Positions 29,224-36,027 of a stretch of DNA of 36,027 nt are shown here, piece after piece. Source of the DNA: Propionivibrio sp. GTDB taxonomy: Bacteria > Pseudomonadota > Gammaproteobacteria > Burkholderiales > Rhodocyclaceae. Below the pieces are notes generated by a model, which worked only from the letters and a program-made list of their open reading frames with translations, had not been told where the DNA came from and ran no database searches. Location: the NCBI GenBank assembly GCA_029975435.1, contig JARKPC010000055.1:1-36027 (forward strand), given 5' to 3'. The first letter of the stretch is position 1; every line of letters starts with the position of its first letter. The translations under genes and the position numbers were made by a program.

Positions 29224-31029
29224 TCATTCCCCGCGCCCTTCCTGTTCGCGCAACTCCTTCCACTCCTCGCGGATATTCGCATCGACGCCGCACGGCCGCG
29301 GACCATAGTGCGTGTGCAACATATGGTGCGCCTTCTCGGAATGCGGCGCGCCGAGGAACTCGGCATACAGCTTCTTGACCTGCGTGTTGTTGTGCGACTG
29401 GCGCACCTTGGCCTTGCGGTCGATATTGAAGATCGTCTCGCGCCGCCGCATGGCATGCGGGATGTAGGCCTTCTTGGAACGCAGCGTGCCGCCGCCGTCG
29501 ACGCAACCGCCGGGACAGGCCATGATCTCGATGAAGTCGAAATCGGCCTTTCCGGCCAGCACGGCTTCGACCAGGCGCCGTGTTCCCTTGAGGCCATGGC
29601 ACATGGCCACCTTGATCTCGCCATACTGGCGCCCGAGATCGACGGTAGCCGAGCGCACGTTGTCGAAACCGCGCAGCTGCGAGACTTCGATGTGCTCCAG
29701 TTCCTTGCCGTTGAGCACGTAGTACATGGTGCGCACCGCCGCTTCCATGACCCCGCCGGTGGTGCCGAAGATGGCGCCGGCGCCGGAGTATTCGCTCATC
29801 AACGGGTCGTCGTAGGAAGAAGGCTCCAGATTCTTCAGATCGATGCCCTCGCGGCGCAACAGGCGCGCGAACTCGCGCATCGTCAGGACGACGTCCACGT
29901 CCGGATAGCCGTTGTTGCGCAACGCCGGGCGGGCTGCCTCTTCCTTCTTGGCAGTGCAGGGCATGATCGAGACCACGCGCATTTTCTCGGGATCGAAGCC
30001 GCGTTTCTCCGCCAGATACGTCTTGGCGATCTTGCCGACCACCGCCTGCGGCGAGCGGGTCGAGGACAGCAGCGGCAGCACGTCCGGGTAATGCTTCTCG
30101 GCGAAGTTGATCCACGCCGGGCAACAGGACGTAAAGACCGGACGTTTTTTCTCGGCCAGCTTGCCGAGCAGTTCGGTGCCTTCCTCCATGATCACCACGT
30201 CGGCGCCGAAGTTTGTATCCAGAATGACGTCGGCGCCAATGTTGCGCAACGCGGCGATGATCTGCCCCTCGACGTTGGTCCCGGCCGGCAGGCCGAATTC
30301 TTCGCCAAAGCCGACACGGATGGCCGGAGCCATCTGGAAGACGGTGATGATCTCCGGATCGGCGAGATAGTCGAGCACGTCCTGCGTCTGATCCCGCTCT
30401 GAGAGCGCTCCCGTCGGACAGACCATGACGCACTGACCGCAGGTCACGCAGGGAGACACGTCGACCGAACCGCCCTTCAGCGCCACGCCAGCCGTCCGTC
30501 CCCAGCCGGTCATCTCCAGCGCATCGACGCCCTGAACGGTACGGCACACAGCCACGCAGCGCTGGCAGCGGATACAGCGGCTGCGGTCATAGACGACCGG
30601 TTGGGTGCCCGTATCGGGCGCCAGATCCTTCCAGCCCTCGGTATAGCGGAAGCGGATCTGCTTCAGGCCCACCGAATTGGCCACGGGCAGCAACTCGCAG
30701 TTGCCGTTGCGCGGGCAGGTGGAGCAATCCTGATGGTGATCGGCCATGATCATTTCCATCTGCAACTGGCGCATCTCCTGCACGACCGGCGTCCGTGTCA
30801 TGACCTGCCAGCCCTCGGCGAGCGGGGTATCGCAGGCGGTCACGTATTCCGGCCCGGCACCGCCCGGCCGCCGCACCTCGACGACGCAGACGCGACAGGT
30901 GCCCGGCGCGTGGTCGATGTCGTTCAGCTCGCAAAGGGTCGGAATGTGGATGCCATGGCGGCGGGCCACATCCAGAATGGTTTCGTTCGCTTCGAATGCG
31001 TAGTCTTGTCCGTTGATCGTGGCGTACAT
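29224..31029 (-). CDS. hydA: [FeFe] hydrogenase catalytic subunit, group A
   Basis: Catalyses H2 <-> 2H+ + 2e-. In the 601-residue protein, residues 1-75 are a plant-type [2Fe-2S] domain (C33, C45, C48, C66). A NuoG-like His/Cys cluster site follows (H98/H99, C102, C105, C111), then two [4Fe-4S] motifs (CIRCQRCVAVC near 152 and CVTCGQCVMVCP near 194). The H-cluster domain carries L1 FTSCCPAW (C302 proton relay, C303 ligand), L2 MPCTAKKEE (356-364, C358) and L3 EIMACPGGCVDGGG (501-514, C505, C509). The small-subunit-like tail ends near 600. All catalytic residues are canonical, so it should be active. It lies 6 bases after the flavin oxidoreductase gene, its probable electron partner. Confidence 0.97.
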   Translation of the reverse strand: MYATINGQDYAFEANETILDVARRHGIHIPTLCELNDIDHAPGTCRVCVVEVRRPGGAGPEYVTACDTPLAEGWQVMTRTPVVQEMRQLQMEMIMADHHQDCSTCPRNGNCELLPVANSVGLKQIRFRYTEGWKDLAPDTGTQPVVYDRSRCIRCQRCVAVCRTVQGVDALEMTGWGRTAGVALKGGSVDVSPCVTCGQCVMVCPTGALSERDQTQDVLDYLADPEIITVFQMAPAIRVGFGEEFGLPAGTNVEGQIIAALRNIGADVILDTNFGADVVIMEEGTELLGKLAEKKRPVFTSCCPAWINFAEKHYPDVLPLLSSTRSPQAVVGKIAKTYLAEKRGFDPEKMRVVSIMPCTAKKEEAARPALRNNGYPDVDVVLTMREFARLLRREGIDLKNLEPSSYDDPLMSEYSGAGAIFGTTGGVMEAAVRTMYYVLNGKELEHIEVSQLRGFDNVRSATVDLGRQYGEIKVAMCHGLKGTRRLVEAVLAGKADFDFIEIMACPGGCVDGGGTLRSKKAYIPHAMRRRETIFNIDRKAKVRQSHNNTQVKKLYAEFLGAPHSEKAHHMLHTHYGPRPCGVDANIREEWKELREQEGRGE

Positions 31030-31035
31030 GATCGA

Positions 31036-33042
31036 TCACCCTGCAATGGTTGATGGTTTGACGGCAGCGTGGCCGCTGCGCAGCGATTTTTCCGTAATCA
31101 CCGAGTAGAGGCGATAACAGCGCAGGCAGCGGCTGGCTTCTTCGTAGGCCGCTTCCTTGGGAATCACGCCATCGACCTCGTCGAAGCTGCGAATACGCTG
31201 CTCCGCTTCCAGTTCGGGGACTTTCGCGCGCAGCTTGTTGATCGGCGGATGCGTCAGGCACTCGTTCGCCAGCAGCTTGTTGCGGGCCAGGAATTTCTGC
31301 ATCCGCAGGGCCGGTTTGTCGTGAATCCGGCCGTCCAGCAGGTATTCGCGAATGCTCGCCGCCGCCCGCTCGCCGTGGTCCAGCGCATTGACCAGCGTCA
31401 GCGGGCCGAGCACGCAATCGCCGCCCGCGAACACTCCCGGACGCGAGGTCTCGAGCGTATCCGGGTCGGCCTTGACGCAGTTCCAACGGTCGAGTTCGAT
31501 GCCGTCGTCCGGAGAGAGCACGTTTTCGTCGACCACCTGGCCAATCGCCGCGATGAGCCAGTCACAGGGCATGAATGACTCGGAATCCGGAATCGGCTCG
31601 ACGCTACGCCGGCCGCGCGCGTCGACTTCCGTCTGGCGCATGCTCACCAACTTGACGCCGATCAGCCGGTCGTCCTCGATGACGAGTTCCGACGGATTGG
31701 TCAGGCAATGGAAGATGATCCCTTCGTGTTCGGCGGCGTGGACCTCCTCGCGGTCGGCCGGCATGTCCTTGAGCGTCCGGCGATACACCAGATGCACCGA
31801 CTTCGCACCCAGCCGCCGCGCCGAGCGGACGCAATCCATCGCGACGTTGCCGCCGCCAACGACGACCACATCGCCCCCGAACTCGAACGGCTCGCCATAT
31901 TCGACGCGCTTATGCACGTTGAGCAGAAAGTCGATTCCCGACGAGTAACCCTGCGGCACCAGCTCTTCGTTCTGGACGCCGAGTTGCGCCTCCTTGCTCG
32001 CGCCGTAAGCGAGGAAAACCGCGTCGTACCCCTTGCCCAGCAGGTCGTCGATCGAGAAGTCGCGGCCGAGCATCTTGCCGTAGTAGAAGTGCCCCCCGAG
32101 CTGGCGGATGATGTCCTCGCTCTCCGCCTTGAGCACGTCCTTGGGCAGGCGGTAGCTGGGAATCCCGACCGAGGCCATGCCGCCAGCGGCCCGATTGGCG
32201 TCGAAGACGTCGACCTGAATGCCGCCAAGCAGGAGCTTGTAGGCGCAGGTGATGCCGGCTGGCCCGGCGCCGATCACCGCCACGCGCTTGTCGTGCTGCT
32301 CGGCGCTGGGCGTGAACTTGAGCCGCCCCTGCTTCAGCGCCTGGTCCGCGGCATAGCGCTTCAACATGCGAATGCCGACGGCCCCTTCTGCCGCGTTGCG
32401 CCGGCAGGCATCCTCGCAGAAGCGGACGCAGACCCGGCCGCAGGTGGCCGCCATGGAATACTTGTCGAGGACCACGCCGAGAGCGAAATCGAACTTGCCG
32501 CCCTTGACGCCGTCGATGTAGCGCGGGACGTCGATCTTGGACGGACAGGCTTCGATGCACGGCGCGGTGGTATAGACAAAACTGTGCTGAAACACGGCCT
32601 GGGCCGGCGTCATGGCCTTGAATTCGGTTCGGAAATGCCGCAACGCCTCGAGCAGGCTGCGCGCGCAGTTCTGCCCCATGCCACAGAGGGAGGTCTGGGT
32701 AACCTGCCAGGCGAGTGTTTGAGCCTCGTCGAGCGACTCGGATGCGGCAGTCCCGGCGGAAATGCCCTTGAGCAGATCGCGCAGACGCTGCGTGCCGACG
32801 CGGCACGGTGTGCATCGGCCGCACGATTCGTTGGCTGCCTGCGTCAGATACTGTGCGAAAGCTTCGGCAAGGCAGGTGCTCTCATCAAGAACCAGGAAAC
32901 CGCGATCGGAAATGAATGCCTTGGTCGCCGTGCTTGGCGCAATGTCTTCCAGGCCCGACAGGCCCGGCACATCCTTCTTGCCCGGACCCCGCCGCGCGTC
33001 GTAGACGACACCGTCCCAAACCCCATAAACGCAGTGACTCAT
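31036..33042 (-). CDS. NuoF-cluster/GltD-like NAD(P)H oxidoreductase, hydrogenase partner
   Basis: A 668-residue fusion. Residues about 25-145 match only the C-terminal [4Fe-4S] part of NuoF (NESCGRCTPCRVGTQ with C74, C77, C80 and SLCGMGQNC with C120); the FMN/NADH-binding NuoF domain is missing. Residues about 150-640 are a GltD/NfnB-like flavoprotein: cysteine clusters APCIEACPSKIDVP and CGRVCVRFCEDACRR, FAD motif VIGAGPAGI (256-264), second nucleotide motif VVGGGNVAMD (about 397) and GDCVLGPLTLVNA. It should carry electrons between NAD(P)H and HydA, as in the glutamate-synthase-linked (A2) class. The start is the ATG at 33042 after GGAGG. It is the first gene of the hydrogenase operon. Confidence 0.92.
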   Translation of the reverse strand: MSHCVYGVWDGVVYDARRGPGKKDVPGLSGLEDIAPSTATKAFISDRGFLVLDESTCLAEAFAQYLTQAANESCGRCTPCRVGTQRLRDLLKGISAGTAASESLDEAQTLAWQVTQTSLCGMGQNCARSLLEALRHFRTEFKAMTPAQAVFQHSFVYTTAPCIEACPSKIDVPRYIDGVKGGKFDFALGVVLDKYSMAATCGRVCVRFCEDACRRNAAEGAVGIRMLKRYAADQALKQGRLKFTPSAEQHDKRVAVIGAGPAGITCAYKLLLGGIQVDVFDANRAAGGMASVGIPSYRLPKDVLKAESEDIIRQLGGHFYYGKMLGRDFSIDDLLGKGYDAVFLAYGASKEAQLGVQNEELVPQGYSSGIDFLLNVHKRVEYGEPFEFGGDVVVVGGGNVAMDCVRSARRLGAKSVHLVYRRTLKDMPADREEVHAAEHEGIIFHCLTNPSELVIEDDRLIGVKLVSMRQTEVDARGRRSVEPIPDSESFMPCDWLIAAIGQVVDENVLSPDDGIELDRWNCVKADPDTLETSRPGVFAGGDCVLGPLTLVNALDHGERAAASIREYLLDGRIHDKPALRMQKFLARNKLLANECLTHPPINKLRAKVPELEAEQRIRSFDEVDGVIPKEAAYEEASRCLRCYRLYSVITEKSLRSGHAAVKPSTIAG

Positions 33043-33515
33043 GCCCCCTCCTCAACTCGTAAATATTCTGTCAGCCGACGTATCGAAAAACGCTCCTCGC
33101 CGCCGTCCCTATCGATCCTGTCCTTCCCGTAATTTCAATCCGAATGCATAACATCTGCGAAGCCTGTCGAGCTTCTCAACGCAACATGATCAAATATAAT
33201 CCAACATAAAGAAATTAAAAATTAATGTGGCGTTTGTTAAATAAAAACAAACGCTTCGACCACATCGGCCATCCTGCTGCGAACGTGTCGCCTTCTTCAG
33301 CGAATCGGCGTGCATCGCCAAAAAAATCACCCGCCGCGACATTTCGTCCACGAACGGGCGCCTGCGGAAATCCGCAACCTAAGCGGCAGCGATGGACGGT
33401 CGAGAAAGGCGTTCGGGGATGAGGCGCGGGAAGCCACCCATGGTCGCGCAAGCGGAGGCTCCGGCACGCATCGCGCCGAAACGACAACTTCACGAAACCT
33501 CGGGGGAAACAAAGT
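33043..33515. other. 473-base upstream region of the hydrogenase operon, no gene seen
   Basis: An AT-rich core (about 33185-33250) stands out against GC-rich flanks and probably holds the operon promoter, though I could not fix -35/-10 boxes. Besides the strong palindrome at 33230-33254 (listed separately) there are GAAGC-ctgtcga-GCTTC at 33159-33175 and TGCGGA-aa-TCCGCA at 33363-33376. The 33260-33515 part holds only weak open frames without family resemblance. A structured leader or small RNA is possible but unproven. Confidence 0.6.
33230..33254. promoter_or_regulatory. Perfect 9-base inverted repeat upstream of the hydrogenase operon
   Basis: GCGTTTGTT-aaataaa-AACAAACGC, arms identical and loop of seven A/T bases, lies about 190 bases before the operon's start codon inside the AT-rich core. 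The geometry suits a dimeric regulator operator. There is no T-run after either arm, so it is a poor terminator for the upstream small gene. Confidence 0.5.
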
Positions 33516-33869
33516 CTATTTGGTAATCGGCGTGCTGCGACCCGAGTACTGATCGCTCATGCGATAGACGGCTTCAGTGAATGGCGCCGTCGGCTTGTCC
33601 CGGCAAAAGCGCTCGATATACAACTCAACGGTGCTGCGCGAAACATCCGAAACCTGCTGTTTCTGACTGGCGTAGTTGTGGCCGCTCAGAAAGCCGCGCG
33701 CCCAGGAAACGTACTCCCTGCGCACATCCGGATCCTCTTTGGATTTTGTCCAGGCCTGGCACGAATTGTCGTCAAAACCGAGCATCCTGACCTGCGCCGC
33801 GGCCTGCCCAGAGGCTGCACAGACACACAGAAATATCGCCGCCACCCAGTTAGAGCCGTTCTTCCACAT
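33516..33869 (-). CDS. Small exported protein with a cysteine pair
   Basis: A 117-residue protein. Residues 1-25 form a signal peptide (basic MWKNGSNW, then AAIFLCVCAASG and a QAAA^Q site). The mature part has two cysteines, in DNSCQAWTKSK and IERFCRDKP, and a pattern SCxxW, WARGFLSGHNY, YIERFCRDKP, AVYRMSDQ. This resembles small periplasmic proteins such as the Rap1a/Tai immunity or HdeA-like families, probably helical with one disulfide. I cannot assign a function. The ATG at 33869 is favoured because it opens the signal peptide; an upstream frame reaches 34079 across the purL terminator. It stands alone between purL and the hydrogenase operon. Confidence 0.8.
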   Translation of the reverse strand: MWKNGSNWVAAIFLCVCAASGQAAAQVRMLGFDDNSCQAWTKSKEDPDVRREYVSWARGFLSGHNYASQKQQVSDVSRSTVELYIERFCRDKPTAPFTEAVYRMSDQYSGRSTPITK

Positions 33870-33985
33870 CGGGATATCCACCCTTCTCTCGCGAAACAGA
33901 ATTAGCCATTGCAGCCGTGCTCCCGCTTTGAGTATAACGCACCGCATTCCTCGCGACGGCAACCGACCGGCGCAAGCGACGAAAC

Positions 33986-34016
33986 AAAAAAAGAACGGGC
34001 GCCCTGGCGCCCGTTC
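33986..34016 (-). terminator. Rho-independent terminator of purL
   Basis: On the minus strand GAACGGGCGCC pairs perfectly with GGCGCCCGTTC (11 base pairs, tiny loop) and is followed by seven T residues. It begins about 40 bases after the purL stop at 34057. Confidence 0.95.
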
Positions 34017-34056
34017 GCGTCTCATCCCGTATCGCGCCTCCGCGCGTCGTCTCCGA

Positions 34057-36027
34057 CTACCCCACCCACTTCCGCGCATTGCGGAACATGCGCATCCACG
34101 GCGAGTCCTCGCCGAGGGTCTCCGGGTGCCAGGACATCTGCACGGTGCGGAAGACGCGCTCGGGGTGCGGCATCATGATGGTGAAGCGGCCGTCCGCCGT
34201 GGTCACGCCGGTGATGCCGACCGGCGAGCCGTTCGGGTTGTATGGATAGACCTCGGTGGCATTGCCGGCGTTGTCGAGGTAGCGCATGGCCACCAACGCC
34301 TCCGCCTGCTGCGCTGCCGAGTCGAAATCGGCGCGCCCCTCGCCGTGCGAGACGACGATCGGCATGCGGCTGCCGGCCATGCCGGCAAAGAACAGCGACG
34401 GCGAATCCGGGATCTCGACCATCGTGAAGCGTGCCTCGAACTGCTCGACGCGGTTGCGCTCGAAGCGCGGCCAGGCTTCAGCGCCGGGAATCAGGTCTTT
34501 CAGCGCGCTCATCATCTGGCAGCCGTTGCACACGCCGAGCGCGAAGGTGTCGCCGCGCCCGAAGAAGGCCGAGAACTCATCGCGCGCGCGCGGGTTGAAC
34601 AGGATCGTCCGCGCCCAGCCCTTGCCGGCGCCGAGCACATCGCCGTAGGAGAAGCCGCCGCACGCCACTGCGCCCTTGAAGCCAGCCAATGAAACACGGC
34701 CGGAAAGGATGTCGCTCATGTGCACGTCGACCGAGGCAAAGCCGGCGCGGTCGAAAGCGGCGGCCATTTCGATCTGGCTGTTGACGCCCTGCTCGCGCAG
34801 GATGGCCATCTTCGGTCGCGCGCCAGTGGCGATGAACGGCGCGGCGATGTCCTCGGCCGGATCATAGCGGAGTGCCACCGAGAGGCCGGCGTCGTTCCCG
34901 TCGAGAAGACGGTCGTATTCCTGCTGCGCGCATTCCGGGTTGTCGCGCAGCGACTGCATGCGGAAGCTGGTTTCCGACCAGGCGCGGTGCAGATCGACGC
35001 GCTTTTCGCAGAACACCGCTTCCGTCTTGCATAAGACGCGCAACTCGCCATGGCGGTTAGGCGCCCCGATCACGCTGGCACCAAGACCGGCCATCTGCAG
35101 CGTGGACAGCACCGTGTTGCGCACCGCGCGGGAAATCTGCACCACGGCGCCGAGTTCCTCGTTGAACAACGCGCGCACCTGGCCGCCCCTGGAACCATCG
35201 CACAGTTCGTCGAGGTCGATGGTCGCGCCGCAGCGCGATGCAAATAGCATTTCGGCAAGGCAGGCAAACAGGCCTCCGTCCGAGCGGTCATGGTACGCCA
35301 GCAGCATCCCGTCGGCTGCGAGCTTCTGCACGGTAGCGAAGAACGCGACCAGCTTTTCCGCAACGTCGACGTCCGGCACATCCGACCCCGTGGCATTGAA
35401 CACCTGCGCCAGCGCCGAACCCCCGAGACGGTTTTTCCCCGCGCCCAGATCGATCAGGAGCAAGTCGGTATCCCCGGCGTCGAGTTGCAACTGCGGCGTC
35501 AGCGTCCGCCGCGCATCCTGCACCGGAGCAAACGAACTGACGATCAGTGACAGCGGCGCCACGACCTGCTTCTTCTCGCCGTTCTCTTCCCACGCCGTGC
35601 GCATCGACAGCGAATCCTTGCCGACCGGGATCGACACACCGATCTTCTGGCACAGGTCGGACACCGCGCGCACCGTGTCGAACAGGCGGGCATCCTCCCC
35701 CGGCACGCCGGCCGGCGCCATCCAGTTGGCCGACAGCTTGACGTCGCCAAGCTTGGCGATGCGCGCCGCGGCGATGTTGGTCAGCGCCTCGCCGACGGCC
35801 AGGCGGCCCGAGGCCGGCGCGTCGAGGATCGCCACCGGCGTGCGTTCGCCCATGGCGAAGGCTTCGCCGCGCAGCGTATTGAAGCCCATCGTAGTCACCG
35901 CAACGTCGGCCACCGGCACCTGCCACGGGCCGACCATCTGGTCGCGCGCGGTCATGCCGCCGACGGAACGGTCGCCGATGGAGATCAGGAAGGTCTTGTC
36001 GGCGATGGTCGGCAGACGCATCAGGCG
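34057..36027 (-). CDS. purL: Phosphoribosylformylglycinamidine synthase, C-terminal half (cut by window edge)
   Basis: Large-type PurL converts FGAR, glutamine and ATP to FGAM in purine synthesis. About 656 of the expected ~1300 residues are visible; the frame stays open to the window end, so the ATG at 36021 is internal. Visible blocks include [64 protein letters not shown] and the C-terminal glutaminase with [29 protein letters not shown], the nucleophile Cys in GVCNGCQMM and [10 protein letters not shown] near the end. A strong terminator follows the stop. Confidence 0.97.
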   Translation of the reverse strand, partial: RLMRLPTIADKTFLISIGDRSVGGMTARDQMVGPWQVPVADVAVTTMGFNTLRGEAFAMGERTPVAILDAPASGRLAVGEALTNIAAARIAKLGDVKLSANWMAPAGVPGEDARLFDTVRAVSDLCQKIGVSIPVGKDSLSMRTAWEENGEKKQVVAPLSLIVSSFAPVQDARRTLTPQLQLDAGDTDLLLIDLGAGKNRLGGSALAQVFNATGSDVPDVDVAEKLVAFFATVQKLAADGMLLAYHDRSDGGLFACLAEMLFASRCGATIDLDELCDGSRGGQVRALFNEELGAVVQISRAVRNTVLSTLQMAGLGASVIGAPNRHGELRVLCKTEAVFCEKRVDLHRAWSETSFRMQSLRDNPECAQQEYDRLLDGNDAGLSVALRYDPAEDIAAPFIATGARPKMAILREQGVNSQIEMAAAFDRAGFASVDVHMSDILSGRVSLAGFKGAVACGGFSYGDVLGAGKGWARTILFNPRARDEFSAFFGRGDTFALGVCNGCQMMSALKDLIPGAEAWPRFERNRVEQFEARFTMVEIPDSPSLFFAGMAGSRMPIVVSHGEGRADFDSAAQQAEALVAMRYLDNAGNATEVYPYNPNGSPVGITGVTTADGRFTIMMPHPERVFRTVQMSWHPETLGEDSPWMRMFRNARKWVG

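Noticed and set aside
27757-30402. Long plus-strand open frame of 881 codons
   Set aside because: It runs antisense through hydG and hydA, whose minus-strand proteins have full catalytic motifs. Its translation has no recognisable domain and reflects GC-rich third-position bias.
33180-33193. Possible FNR/Dnr site upstream of the hydrogenase operon
   Set aside because: Only one half-site (ATCAA) is present; the partner half reads CGCAA, far from TTGAT.
33215-33493. Minus-strand frame of 92 codons ahead of the hydrogenase operon
   Set aside because: It is rich in Arg, Pro and Gly without any family resemblance, runs into the AT-rich promoter core, and has no ribosome site I can see.

Overview
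The window looks like GC-rich chromosomal DNA of a betaproteobacterium, most likely of the order Rhodocyclales. The clues are a DUF2863 protein (a family I know from Betaproteobacteria), a bioA-F-H-C-D operon, a YciB-YciI-BolA-parvulin block, and dense c-di-GMP signalling. The placement rests on gene content by eye, not on a database search.

Layout. (1) 1-3933: a tRNA-modification and signalling block on the minus strand (diguanylate cyclase, DusC-type dihydrouridine synthase, TrmB-like methyltransferase running off the window), a plus-strand PIN-domain protein and a convergent yaaA. (2) 4072-9911: a tightly coupled plus-strand operon, DUF2863-bioA-bioF-bioH-bioC-bioD, that makes dethiobiotin; bioB is not in the window. 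(3) 9963-16587: a minus-strand signalling cassette of FIST sensor, very large hybrid histidine kinase, HD-GYP response regulator and stand-alone Hpt protein, which looks like a multistep phosphorelay ending in c-di-GMP breakdown. (4) 16676-18631: yciB-yciI-bolA and a secreted parvulin, closed by a strong terminator. (5) 18906-22058: a membrane dCache-PAS-GGDEF-EAL protein with one altered EAL residue. (6) 22059-23668: a disturbed junction with a decayed piece of hydE, a REP-like palindromic repeat and a four-helix membrane protein of unclear function. (7) 23769-33042: a complete minus-strand [FeFe]-hydrogenase operon. Transcription order is a NuoF/GltD-like flavin oxidoreductase, the catalytic hydrogenase hydA, hydG, aspA, hydF, hydE. 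(8) 33516-36027: a small exported cysteine-pair protein and the C-terminal half of purL with its terminator.

How the genes work together. The hydrogenase operon is self-contained. The oxidoreductase should pass electrons between NAD(P)H and HydA, as in the glutamate-synthase-linked (A2) type of [FeFe] hydrogenase. HydE, HydF and HydG build the diiron subcluster, and AspA could supply ammonia or fumarate. An [FeFe] hydrogenase is not typical of Betaproteobacteria. The hydE remnant, the repeats and the odd membrane gene at one edge, plus a long palindrome-bearing gap at the other, suggest that the block was acquired or rearranged. This hydrogenase island is the most interesting part of the window.
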